DNA of 64,000 nt from Sinotaia quadrata (taxonomy: Eukaryota > Mollusca > Gastropoda > Architaenioglossa > Viviparidae). How positions within the stretch are numbered: the first letter of the stretch is position 1; the number at the start of each line of letters is the position of its first letter. Below the pieces are notes generated by a model. That model saw only the letters and a list, made by a program, of their open reading frames with translations, searched no databases and had not been told where the DNA came from. Location: positions 70,369,071 through 70,433,070 of the forward strand of contig CM054183.1 in assembly GCA_028829895.1 (NCBI GenBank). The letters are read 5' to 3'. The translations under genes and the position numbers were made by a program. Below, one piece after another: positions 1 to 10,965 of the stretch.

Positions 1-320
1 AGTCTAATTCACATTCTGTTCAATCTCAACAAAAGTCCTCACTAGTGTTAAGTTACAGCCTGCTCAAATTAAACAAAAGAAGTGTAATTCACACTCTGTT
101 CAATCTCAACAAAAGTCTTAAATAGTGTTAAGTTACAGCCTGCTCAAATTAAACAAAAGAAGTGTTATTCACAGTCTGTTCAATCTCAACAAAAGTCTTC
201 ACTAGTGTTAAGTTACAGTCCGTCCAAATTCATTGAAAGTCTTCACTAGTATAAGTTACAGTCTGTCCAAACTCACTGAAAGTTTTCATCACTGTAAGTT
301 AGTCTGTCCATACTCAAAGA
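1..320. repeat. Minisatellite, 80-bp unit, decaying to ~45-bp units
   Basis: The phrase AGTSTAATTCACA starts at 1, 81 and 161, which gives an exact 80-bp period. From about 181 the copies shorten and diverge but still carry TAAGTTACAGTCTGTCC. The array runs off the left edge of the window, so its true length is unknown. Confidence 0.9.
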
Positions 321-1027
321 AAAGTCTCCATTCCTGCGATACCCAGTCCTGGGACTACAGCGGTCACCTAAATGTCTTGAGTTAAACAGAACTATTGACA
401 GCCTGCTTGGAATACGGTCTAAGCAAACTGTTAACGGGAGCTGTAATTTTCTCTATCTACCAGATTATATTTTCAATAAAGAAGAAGCAAGGACGATCTT
501 TTGAAGATAAACTAGAAATCCTCTCTTGTCGGGCGCTGTTTATCGCCCGCAAAAGAATAAAATGAGACATGTCATGATTGCAATGTCCAGAACCGTTCGT
601 CCACTCGAATCCTCATCTCATTCTTGACCCCTCTCCCACAGTAAGCACGCGATAAGCATTTCTGACATTGCTATGCGTGGGACTTGACTTCCGGTACTGA
701 CGAATGACGATTTGCTTATTTGGCAATATCCGGTCCAATGCAAACCGAGACTTCGTGGTCCGCGCCACGTGGATGCCATAGAGAGAGCACTTGACTGGAG
801 TCATATCCGCTGAACCCATCGTTTCCGTTGGGCCACATTGCGCCTTAGAACGTCCTCGTTGACCCAATTATCTTCCTAGAATGTAAATGTTTGTGCGTTG
901 CCAAGGGATAACGATAAAGATGCGCATGCGCTGTGTAGCGTGGCACTTGTGTTAAATCGGAATATCAGTAGGCCCCCAGGTTAGAGCGTCATCGTCAAGT
1001 TTATTTATTTATACCTACCTCTCGCTT
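321..1027. other. Unique, relatively GC-rich segment, function unknown
   Basis: This is one of the few stretches without tandem repeats. It is visibly richer in GC and CpG between 520 and 940. An open frame of 84 codons lies on the minus strand at 613-867; it begins with TTG, has internal ATGs near 818 and 803, and encodes a basic peptide rich in Arg and Ser that I do not recognise. It could be an exon or chance. No convincing splice sites decide the matter. Confidence 0.4.
921..932. promoter_or_regulatory. NRF-1-like palindrome
   Basis: TGCGCATGCGCT matches the known NRF-1 consensus (YGCGCATGCGCR) except at the last base. It lies about 55 bp upstream of the minus-strand open frame at 613-867, inside the GC-richer patch. 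A single motif match is weak evidence of a promoter. Confidence 0.25.
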
Positions 1028-1082
1028 GCAGTTAAATATACACCCTGCTTGCAGTTAAATGTACACCCTGCCTGCAGTTATG
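1028..1082. repeat. Short minisatellite, 23-bp unit
   Basis: Two and a half copies of a unit containing TTGCAGTTAAATRTACACCC. Looser relatives of TCAAACCTA-type repeats follow to about 1260 but are too degenerate to set a period. Confidence 0.75.
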
Positions 1083-1270
1083 CTTATACTGTATTACTTT
1101 CTACGTTATGTCAAACCTACCTTATTTAAAGTGAAACATATACTCTACTTACTATAGTCAAACCTAGGCCTTGCTTGAAACCAAATTTTCATTACGCGCA
1201 GTGAAGCCTAAGTTAATTGAAGTCAAACTGATGCCCTGCTCGAAGCCAAACCTAAATTGCTTAAGTCAAA

Positions 1271-1385
1271 CTATATTTGTATAGATGCTGTTACTCGTAA
1301 TAGAAAAATCAGTCAATAATAATAAATGCTGTTACTTGTAATAGAAACTTCAGTCAATAATAATAAATGCTGTATATTAAGACAA
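1271..1385. repeat. Minisatellite, 41-bp unit
   Basis: Copies beginning GCTGTTACTYGTAATAGAAA recur at a 41-bp spacing, with a partial third copy. Confidence 0.8.
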
Positions 1386-1429
1386 GTCAATCTATAATCA
1401 TAATTACTGTTGTACATTAATTTATTTAT

Positions 1430-1625
1430 AAATGTTGTTGTATAGCTGAACTTTATTTATTTCTAACTGTTGTAACTTAACTAAATTTATTTCTAAATGT
1501 AGTAACTTAACTAAATTTATTTCTAAATGTTGTAACTTAACTAAATGTATTTCTAAATGTTGTAACTTAACTAAATTTATTTCTAAATGTTGTAACTTAA
1601 CTAAATTTATTTCTAACATTATTGT
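1430..1625. repeat. Minisatellite, 31-bp unit
   Basis: About six copies of a 31-bp unit containing TTTCTAAATGTTGTAACTTA. The unit is clearly related to the 40-bp unit of the array that follows directly. The minus-strand open frame across it (1422-1619) is only the repeat read as protein. Confidence 0.92.
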
Positions 1626-2012
1626 ACCTTAATTAAATTTAGTCCTTATTTCTAAATGTTGTTGTACCTTAACTAAATTTAGTCCTTATTTCTAAATGCT
1701 GTTGTACCTTAACTAAATTTAGTCCTTATTTCTAAATGTTGTTGTACCTTAACTAAATTTAGTCCTTATTTCTAAATGCTGTTGTACCTTAACTAAATTT
1801 AGTCCTTATTTCTAAATGTTGTTGTACATTAACTAAATTTAGTCCTTATTTCTAAATGCTGTTGTACCTTAACTAAATTTAGTCCTTATTTCTAAATGCT
1901 GTTGTACCTTAACTAAATTTAGTCCTTATTTCTAAATGCTGTTGTACCTTAACTAAATTTAGTCCTTATTTCTAAATGCTGTTGTACCTTAACTAAATTT
2001 AGTCCTTATAAA
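1626..2012. repeat. Minisatellite, 40-bp unit
   Basis: About nine and a half very similar copies of a 40-bp unit containing AGTCCTTATTTCTAAATGCT. The unit equals the neighbouring 31-bp unit plus extra bases (chiefly GTCCTTA) and small changes. Some copies differ by T/C at ATGTT versus ATGCT. Confidence 0.95.
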
Positions 2013-2275
2013 TATTGCTGTATCTTAATTACTGTCTATATTAAAAATATTGTTTACATTTATGTGAAATCAACATATAGTAATGAATATTTGGTTCGTG
2101 ACATGATGCACAACATATAATAATGAACGATATACGTCTAGTATTTAAAAAAAATATATATTGCTTTTTTATGTTACAACTGTCCTTCGTTATTGATATT
2201 GTTTCACTTAATGAGAAATCAGATAATCAGGGTAAATGTTTAAATCATGCAATAATACTAAATGATTATTTTCGG

Positions 2276-2390
2276 TGTACATCATTTGGAGTCATGCCAT
2301 AGTAATAAATGTTGTACATCATTTGGAGTCATGCCATAGTAATAAATGTTGCACATCATTTGATGTCATGTCATAGTAATAATTGCTGTT
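2276..2390. repeat. Minisatellite, 37-bp unit
   Basis: TGTACATCATTTGGAGTCAT recurs at 2276 and 2313, with a third, diverged copy ending near 2390. Confidence 0.85.
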
Positions 2391-2984
2391 CGTTATACGT
2401 TATTTATAAAATTGATGACTACTATGTCTAGTAATGACATCCCACTGATACAGCTAATGAACAGTAATACAGGTAAATACCGGCTCCTACAAAATGTATT
2501 CAGATCTCTGTGGTCAAAGTTCATCACTCACATCACATTCTGTGTACAGTAGTTAGTATGATCTCAGGCACAATTAAGCCATTGTTAGATTTACACAATA
2601 GTTTGTATACTGATCGTAGTAATGTCACGTTTTATTAAACAGCACACTGAATTACAATCGATATCATTTACTCTGTCAGTTACGATTTGGAGTCTAAATC
2701 AAAAACGTGATCTAATAACAACCCAGAGTCGGGATGACTAGCTCTGGAGATCCGATCCAAACTGCGAGATTCCGTGCACTTAAGTCAGGATGGGTATCAT
2801 TATGCAGAAATATTTTAACTCTTTTTAATTCAGGATATATCCAACAACAACAAACAACTCATGCTTCATATTACTACATTGTAAATGTAACAAGCAGCTA
2901 ATAATTTACTACTCTGTAACAAGAAAAATACTACAATTTGTTATACTGTAATCAGAATAATCAGTTAACAATCTACTACATTTT
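2391..2984. other. AT-rich spacer, nothing recognised
   Basis: No repeat with more than two copies, no plausible exon and no RNA gene seen. The bases just before 2985 already resemble decayed copies of the following 33-bp unit. Confidence 0.5.
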
Positions 2985-3355
2985 AACTAGAACAATGCAA
3001 ACAATTTGCTAAATTGTAAATTGAACAATGCTAACAATTTGCTATATTGTAAATTGAACAATACTAACAATTTGCTATATTGTAAATTGAACAATACTAA
3101 CAATTTGCTACATTGTAAATTGGACAATGCTTACAATTTGCTACATTGTAACTAGGACAATGCTTACAATTTGCTATATTGTAACTAGGACAATGCTTGC
3201 AATTTGCTATATTGTAACTAGGACAATGCTTGCAATTTGCTATATTGTAACTAGGACAATGCTTGCAATTTGCTATATTGTAACTAGGACATTTGCTAGT
3301 AATTTGCTATATTGTAACTAGAACAATGCTTGCAATGTGCTATATTGTAACTAAG
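2985..3355. repeat. Minisatellite, 33-bp unit
   Basis: About eleven copies of CAATTTGCTATATTGTAACT plus GGACAATGCTTG-type sequence. CAATTT recurs at 3002, 3035, 3134 and 3167. Left-hand copies carry AAATTGAAC where right-hand copies carry AACTAGGAC, so the array has two blocks. Because 33 is a multiple of 3, an artefactual open frame covers 3127-3321. Confidence 0.95.
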
Positions 3356-3470
3356 ACAGAGTAGAAGTCTATTCAATGAAGTCACATCCAGCAGAAGTCT
3401 ATACAATGAGCGAATTGGTGACTTTTATAATTATTAAACTTAACAGTCGATAGATTGGAACTGCTGTCTC

Positions 3471-3618
3471 TATTAAAGAGTACAATATGAAAGAGAAATG
3501 ATATGCATTAAGCTTTTAGTCTATGTAAACAATACTTTAGTTACTATTAAAGAGTACAATATGAAAGAGAAATGATATGCATTAAGCTTTTAGTCTATGT
3601 AAACAATACTTTAGTCAC
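3471..3618. repeat. Tandem duplication, 74 bp x 2
   Basis: TATTAAAGAGTACAATATGA occurs at 3471 and 3545, and the two 74-bp copies are nearly identical, so the duplication looks recent. Confidence 0.93.
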
Positions 3619-4814
3619 TACTGACAATACTCACAATAGTCTTTAGCTATTCACTATGGACAGTGATGATAGTCTGTAAAATAGTCTACAAGTCTGTTGT
3701 CTGTCAAGCATTCCTTCCTATGAACAGGCTTCTAAATCCACTGTAATCTTGCAGAGGACGCTAGAGGCACAGCCGCTGACTGGAGATGGATGACTGACAG
3801 TCTGTTATAGAAAGACTAGATGGTAGTCACTCTAGCAGCACAGTCTGGGGATGGTAAATTTGAACTAGAAATTTGCCACACAAAGATAAGGCTTCTGTGT
3901 TTCCCTAATAGGTTTATAGGGACATCTTCCGTGTAATACCGTCTTGGTACATCTTCTTCCTAATCCTGTTTAGAAAAGCTTGTTTAGGAATATTGTCAGA
4001 TAATCCTATTTAGTAATGACGAAATGAGCAGAATAATAACACAGTAAGTGGCTTGATTGAAGTCAGATATGTACACTTCCTCGTGCGAACGACAGCTTTA
4101 GCTTGTGTCTTGTATAGAGGAGGACACTAAGGAGAAAACTCTTCTAGTCTTATCAGTGAACGGGAATAGAAGCTCTAGTAAGCCTTGTAGCAAAATTTGG
4201 TTAACAGCTAGATCAGACTTCCACAGTGGGTAAAGAGAGAAAACCTGTAATTTTCCGCTGCAGAGGGAGAAAGCTGGGTGGGGGAGTGAGGTGAAGAATG
4301 GGATAGATGTTAATGCTATCTATCTAGAGTGAATTGTACATAAAAAATAGAAGCAATTATGAACTACTTCCGAAAATAAGAAACAAAAAAGCCAAAAACA
4401 AAACAAACAAAAATGGATGGAATGTGAACGGCCAGCATCTAAGAAAGCAAACAGAATTGTCCCACCCACTCCAAAATAAAACCACAAACCTCAAAATTAA
4501 ATCCTCCACCTTTAAAAAAAAAACGGTAAAAGAGAAAAGGGAGCGAAAGATAACGACCAGAAACTAAATAAAGAAAACTGAATTATCTCCCCCCAAAAAA
4601 CAATTGTTTTAAAAAATGGAACGAAAGCTAATAGAAGCAACAAGTGAATTTCTCCACCCCACCCCATCCCCAAACCCCGCGAAACAATGGAGTGAATGTG
4701 AAGTGCACAAAACAGGGGGAGATGAAACAAGGTAAGAAATTTAAATGATTATTTTGCTGTTTCATGCAGCGACTTTTCTTTCCTTCCATGTTGAAAATTC
4801 CTAGTGTGAATCAC
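3619..4814. other. Unassigned; strongly purine-rich from ~4330 to 4740
   Basis: No gene recognised. Between about 4330 and 4740 the plus strand is dominated by A and G with runs of A and C and few T, an unusual strand bias. Open frames here (4334-4567 plus; 4512-4730 minus) have low-complexity composition (Lys/Asn-rich or Phe/Leu-rich) and are not credible genes. Confidence 0.5.
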
Positions 4815-4995
4815 GACTTTCTGCAGCACACCCATTCCTACATTCCTAAGGGGGGCTCGCATCATTCCCAGCATTCCTAGTAGGCACTTCCCATTTCTAC
4901 CATTCCTAGCAGGCATTGAACTATTCACAGCATTCCTAGCATGTATTGCACTATTTTCACCATTCCTGTCAGGTAATATATCATTCCTAGCGGGA
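4815..4995. repeat. Degenerate minisatellite, ~27-30-bp unit
   Basis: CATTCCTAGCAGGCATTG-like phrases recur six or seven times with variable spacing. The copies differ at many positions, which suggests an old array. Confidence 0.75.
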
Positions 4996-5408
4996 AGGCT
5001 GCTGTACAGAGATAAAATACTAACTAGGTTCTCATTGGGTTTGAACCACTTTAGGAAGAAAAACTCGCAGATGACTATCACTCGAAAAACTAAAACTTAA
5101 TAGATAATACGTTATTATTACATCATAACTGTGACAAATAATATGAGTATTTTGTTCATAAATTATTTCTAGTCTGGCAAGGGAAGGGACAAAAACAAAT
5201 GGACGAAGCTTTCTTTGATGGCTAGAAAACATCAGCTCTATTGACGGTTGAAAGGGACAGTTAAAAGAATAATCTCCTTGATGTCAGAAGATAAAACACA
5301 TGCTGATAATGAGTTAATCAAAAGGGGCCATGTGTGAATGATCAACCACAGTGCTGACATGGAAACTTTTACTTCCCACGAGGGAAAATAAGCCAGATGT
5401 ATGTAACT

Positions 5409-5467
5409 ACACACACACACACACGCGCGCGCGCGCGCGCGCGCGCATACATACATGAGAGAGAGAA
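5409..5467. repeat. Compound microsatellite (AC)n(GC)n(AT/AC)(GA)n
   Basis: An AC run passes directly into about eleven GC dinucleotides, then ATACATACATGA and a short GA run. Alternating purine-pyrimidine of this kind is a known Z-DNA-forming sequence type. Confidence 0.95.
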
Positions 5468-5569
5468 ACATTTCACTGATGATAAGTAGAAGGGCACATT
5501 AACATACACTGAATTGAATTGGAAACGTTGTTCTGGAGTAGATTTGAACCAGAAACTTACTGGATTAGC

Positions 5570-5802
5570 GCGGCTTCACATATCAGTGCAGGCTGATCTA
5601 AAATAGACTTAAAGCTAGAAACTTATTTGATTAGTTTGGCTTCACATAATTAGTGTAGATGGAATTGATAAAGGCTGTTTCATTTTAGCTCGGCTTCACA
5701 TAATCAGCGTATGTTGAATTGACAAAGGCTGTTTCATTTTAGCTCGGCTTCACATAATCAGCGTATGTTGAATTGACAAAGGCTGTTTCATTTTAGACTT
5801 GA
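5570..5802. repeat. Minisatellite, 54-bp unit
   Basis: TTTTAGCTCGGCTTCACATA recurs at 54-bp spacing. The last two copies are almost identical and the first two are diverged. Confidence 0.88.
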
Positions 5803-6777
5803 ATCCGATTGTACGTTATTGATATTTACAGTGGAGCCTACACCACCATTTCAGAGATTTAATTTAGGTGGAGTAAAGATTGTCAGTTCTTGTTGATTTA
5901 GATAATTTAATTATTGTTTATTCGTTGCATGCGTTGATAAATGGAAGTTGAATTATGGGATGGAATAAATATATGGGTACTCATTAAACAAGGAGTTTGA
6001 TTATGCTGGTGCGGACCGGTGATTATTTTTGCTTATGTTTGTTGACTGGTTATTAAATCACGTGACTGCTTTTGACTAAATGCTTGATAATGCACTTCTT
6101 GCATGAAAGTTGTATTCACATCCTGGCGGCGTCTCTCACTCTCATGATTTGCTGGAGCATGCGCAGTAAGGTGAATGAGTGGAGTAAGATTATGTGCTTA
6201 ACAAACAGTGACATTAACGTCTTCGCACATATAAGGTTACGTGATGGGCAGGGTCGCTGCATATATTATTATTTGCAAAATAATAAGTTAAATAACTGCA
6301 TTAGTAACTTTAATCAAGATTCTTCTAGTTTCAAGGAGCCCATTGGACTAATTTGGAGAGCAAATTACTAAAAAGGAAATATCAAAAATGATGTGGTGAA
6401 GTAAATTTGTCTGTCCCAATTATGATGATTTTTCGTGATAAATTGTCCGTATATAAATTTAAGTGTGGAGACATAACGGGTCATGCTCCACCTTATAATG
6501 AGAGTAATTTTAATGATATTTGATATTTTAATGCTCAATGATTATTGTGGCATGTAAAATTATATTATTTTTGTTTCTAAGCAAGTTAAATTAATTATGT
6601 GTGTCTTAAAACCGACATAGATTTTATTTTTGTCTAATGAATACTTATGTCTGTCTTAAAACCCTCAGAATTTTGGTCTCGTGTACCATGGTGGAAGTTT
6701 CACCGGTAATGTTTGAAATTTATTCCTAATAGAGTAGATATGAACAGTGTTCATAACACCTCAATAGGTGGGGGATA
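5803..6777. other. AT-rich spacer upstream of the LTR copy
   Basis: No tandem repeats. An open frame at 6072-6371 (99 codons, plus) has no recognisable domain. Nothing further can be supported. Confidence 0.4.
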
Positions 6778-8349
6778 TGTGGTGGAGTATATTTACCCAT
6801 CTCTATTTCTGGATTTAATTGTTATATAAATTGTTAAATTGTCGAAGTAACCCAACCCTGGGCACTCCTTTTGATTTTTGTGTCAGAGTTGCAGTAAACA
6901 ACTCGAGTTGAGATTATGCTAGAAATTGCTGATGCAATCCAAAGCAGTTCCAACTGGATGAGTAGTTTTTATTATCCAATGGTTAAGATTTACGGGAACG
7001 AGACCAGCCAATGGGCTGAGATCAAAAGTTAAACTGCTGTAGAGAATTCTATTGAATTTGAATTTGAAGGAACAAGAAGTCCAGTCATGAAAGGCAGCCA
7101 TTAGCTTAATGGTGAGTTAACTGAGTGATTGAGAGTGAATGGACTTAGAAATATTTCGTGCATTTGGTATTGATTGTTATACTTGTGTTTTATGTTGAGA
7201 TGTATTATGTGAGTAGACTATTATTTCTACAGATTATTTCTCGAATGTAGTATGCTAAACACTTGGCATTTGTTCTAGTGAATGTGCTCATAAAATTGAT
7301 ATGCTGTATTTATTATGCTGTATGTATGACTTGAATGTAAGAGAGAATTCAGTTAAAGATGAATAAACTGGAAACTTAGTATTTGTTCCCAGGAAGCAGC
7401 CTTCCCTTGTTTTACCTTTATCTCCTAGTTTACTGATTAAATCACTACGACTGTAGTAGTCGAGAAAAGTATCTACCGCAGTGTGTAAGTGAAAGGAATA
7501 CACTGCACTCCATTGATGTATGGTGGCAAAGGAAGCTGACTACATCAAGCTATTTCTGGTACAATTAAGTTACTGGAAATTGCTACAATTGTTCTTCTGC
7601 CTGAAGGAGCTAATACAGAGGAGCACCAAATGGCCTTGAGACAATATCAGCTAGTCAGTGTTTTACAATGTGAGAATGGAAACACGGGAAATTGACAATA
7701 ATAGCGTGAACAATAAACTTGTGGTTTTGTTACAAAAAGCATGCTAAGAGACTATTGTGGCTTCACCTAGACAAGGTTACATAGAAACTAACATCTCTTA
7801 TCTCCAATAACTCCATTTCTGTTCTCTGATGTGATTTAAAGTGATTTGTATTGATAATAATCCATTGAATCGTGTGTTAGGATATAAGACTCTATAGGTA
7901 TTAAAATTATTTGAATATGGTTTCATGGAAATTTTGATGTCAAATAATCTTTTCATTGTATTTGTTATATGTATACTTGATTGTTGATTTAATAAATGTA
8001 TTTTAAAATTTAGTGACCTTCTTACACATATTGATAACCTTATGATGGAGAAGAAAGTGGTTAGATTGGGGTTCAGTAAATAAGATTAAAAGACGGATTT
8101 ATCTTCTCCTTTAGTAAGTAGTTTTCTACCTAGGGAAATATTGTGTGACGATAACTGTTTGTGTTTAATGTTGTAGAAGAGAGAAAATGTTTACAGTGCC
8201 TGCATATCCGCCAAGTGAGAGAGACGAGTGGTGTCCGCTGAAGAATTATTAATAACTTAAATTAAGATTCTCATCTCTTGTAATTAGTTATGGATGATCA
8301 ACTAATTAATAATAGTCATAACTATTAGCTAGGTGGCGTTGGCGTCACA
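6778..8349 (+). mobile_element. Near full-length solo LTR-like element (family reference copy A)
   Basis: This is the most complete of about eight related copies in the window. The family begins TGTGGYGGAGTAAATTTGC (variants at 13703, 28193 and 57244 on the minus strand) and ends GTTGGYGTCACA (also at 46.67-46.86 kb), i.e. the TGT...ACA ends typical of LTRs. An AATAAA-type signal near 7990 is conserved in other copies. No gag or pol frame, primer-binding site or second LTR flanks it, so I read it as a solo LTR. I see no 5-bp target duplication (left GGATA, right AAAGG). It could also be a non-autonomous element of another class. The minus-strand open frames inside (6919-7101, 7288-7503) are not conserved as proteins. 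Confidence 0.65.
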
Positions 8350-10199
8350 AAAGGACGTTAGCATATGAGGAGGATTGGCTTTGGCAAGTGGATAAGATCC
8401 ATTTAGCAATTAATTGCACTAAATTAACTGAATATTAATTTTGCGTAAAATCTACAGCCCTTCAAGTCATCTCATAATGGTATATTTACGTTTGTTTCAT
8501 ATCGAGTCTTTCTGATGTGCACTTGCGTAGCACAGAGTCCCTGCCACAAGTTTAAAATGATTTTCCAGACTTTTTCCAGACCTTTTCTAGACCAAAGTTT
8601 TTAAAATTTCACACCTATGCGGTGAACCATGATTAACAATGAATACTGAGAAAAAATTATAAACAAGATTTTGATGACACGATAAAATTAATATACAAAT
8701 TTAAAAAGACTTTTAAAAGTAATTTAAAAAAAATAATTATCTGCAAAATCTGAACTTGAACTTTCTTCAGACTGATAGCACCCAAATTAAATACAAAAAA
8801 TATTAAGTCTCAAATTAAAATCACACCTGATATGTGTTTAAAATTATTTGCAAATTTACAATGAAACTTAGATCACACAAAAGTACACCATGTACAAAAA
8901 TAAAAGTCAATGAAAATGAATCAGTTGACAAGCACCAGAAAATTATTCTGCACTTAAAAATATTAAATATTTTTCAAAACTGACTTCCAAATCTGCTCAG
9001 CGCACTCTTAGAGTTTATTTATTCAATGGGCCGTGTGTAATATTGAAGAGATTAAAAAAAAATATTGTATTTTCGGGCAAAAAGGAAGGATTCTTGATTA
9101 ACTTTAAGTAATATGCACAATTTTGAACGCACAAGTTTGCAATTGATGTCCCGCGATTGGACATTGATGCCTCTTTGGAAAACTGTCAAGAAAATGGTAG
9201 TACACGGTACAACAGTACTCAAGGGACGTCATGCAAGATGGCGGTAACGGAAAATGTGCCATTTTAAACACCAATGAAGCTAATTATCTCTAGAAATTAG
9301 TAATGGAAAATTGTGAAATAATTCCGGCTTGTGGATATTATACACACATGGAACATATAGAAATTTGGTTAGACTTGGACAAATGGTTTCTGAGTTATGG
9401 CGTTGTACACGCGCGAAAATTGCGTCACCTGAATTTTTGGGTTGGTGGTAGGGATGCGAATATCTCCGAAGTACTACAATATATTTGTAAGATATTTGAA
9501 TTTTCTTTTAGTTTCTAATTTCGGATCGGTTCATCTTGCTTCCAGCAAAGTTTGGTGTATTTTTGACAAGCGGTTTGGAAAGAATTTTTTTTTGTTTGTT
9601 TTTTGTGAAAGAAGATCGAGGATCGGTTGTGTTATGAAATTGACTGGATTTTGAAAAAAATATATATCAAAACCTTTTTATATGAATATGAAATTATGAG
9701 AATATAGAAAGGAAACAAAAATTAGTTCAAGGATAATGAAAAGGGACGCGCGAAACTGTTATTTTCGAATAAATAGACTTATAAATCTTGGGGTTAAAGA
9801 AATAAATATGTACGGTTCACTTTATTTCATAACATATCAAATACACGTTGTTGAGGTACATGTACATAGTGCGTGATAACATTTTCTATCCATTGAAATT
9901 CGTTTCAGAGCGATATCTCTAACGGTTTTTAATGAAAATGTTGCCCTGTAATCTGACCTCTTCAAGATAGAATATTCTTATTGCAAATGCATTTAAGTTC
10001 GTGGGAAATTGGAAAGTCACAATGGATGCACTCTCTCGCGTTTTCTTATTATTCATGTATTTTCTGAAAAGGGCAATTACTCCGAATGTAAAAAGGCAAG
10101 TCTGTTATTCCAGTTTCCTGTTTTGAATCTGCGGACGACCGAAATATTAAAACAATTTCCGATTTCCATCTGCGGACGACCAAAAAATTAAAACAATAA
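8350..10199. other. Unassigned AT-rich segment
   Basis: Long, repeat-free and AT-rich. Open frames at 9303-9518 and 9442-9654 (plus) overlap in different frames and match no family I know. Repeated TTTTCCAGAC-type phrases near 8560-8600 resemble the phrases at 10.2-10.3 kb and may mark remains of one element. Confidence 0.4.
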
Positions 10200-10328
10200 A
10201 TAAAACAAAATTTAAGACATTTTCCAGACTATTTTGACATTTTACTGATTTTTCATGTTTTACAGGTTTGGAAAAGCTAAAATCAAATTCTAGACTTTTA
10301 CAAGAATTCCAGACCTGCCGTAACCCTG
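10200..10328 (+). mobile_element. Possible terminus of a hAT-like DNA element
   Basis: The segment ends in CCAGACCTGCCGTAACCCTG, whose complement starts CAGGGTTACGGCAGGTCTGG. Many animal hAT elements start CAGGGTT followed by a short spacer and AGTCT/GGTCT-rich sequence. CAGAGTCCCTGCC at 8533 is only a poor match for the opposite end, and no 8-bp duplication is visible, so only one end is proposed. Confidence 0.25.
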
Positions 10329-10479
10329 ATGACATCAGTCCAGCTCTAACACATTTGCTTTACAATGAGAATCATTCTATCAGAGCTGCACTTGTTTGAG
10401 TCTATTAGATCTACAATGCTTGATTTCCTATTTACACTTAGTTTAGCGTCCTTCCTTCTAATCTCCATTTGTTTGTATA

Positions 10480-10965
10480 TTTCAGATACACTTGCTTGAG
10501 ACAATCATATCTACACTTGTTTAATATCAATCCTTCAGATTTACACATGTTTAGCTTCAATTCTTGAGGTCTATACTGGTTTAATGTCCAGTCCTTGAGA
10601 TCTACACCTGTTTAGAGAAAGTCCTTGATAGTAGTCCTTCAGATTCAAACATGTTTAGAATAAGGTTTTCAGATATAAAATTGTTTGAGTCCTTCATATC
10701 TACATGTACTTAGCGCCAATCCTTCTGATCTAAACTTATTTTGGGTTCTTGAAAATTACACTTCATTTGTTTGTGTTCATTTGTTAAGATCTACATTTGC
10801 CTTGCCTCCAGTTCTTTAGATCTACATTTGCCATGCTTCTAGTCCTTTAGATCTACATGTGCCTTGCATCTAGTCCTTTAGATCTACACTTCTTTAGGGT
10901 TCAGTCTTTCAAATCTACACTTAGCATTTGCCAGGTTAGTTTTGCATTTGCTTAGCCTCTAGTTC
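10480..10965. repeat. Degenerate minisatellite, ~25-40-bp unit
   Basis: AGATCTACAYTTG and TTTAG...AGTCCTT recur more than ten times with irregular spacing. Copies are heavily diverged. Confidence 0.7.

Noticed and set aside
970..1000. tRNA-derived SINE box (GGTTAGAGCG)
   Set aside because: No matching B box downstream at the right spacing and no cloverleaf can be drawn.
8533..10328. Complete hAT transposon bounded by CAGAGTCCC and GTAACCCTG
   Set aside because: The left end matches poorly, the shared TTTTCCAGAC phrases are direct and not inverted, and no 8-bp duplication flanks the pair. Only the right end is kept as a weak candidate.
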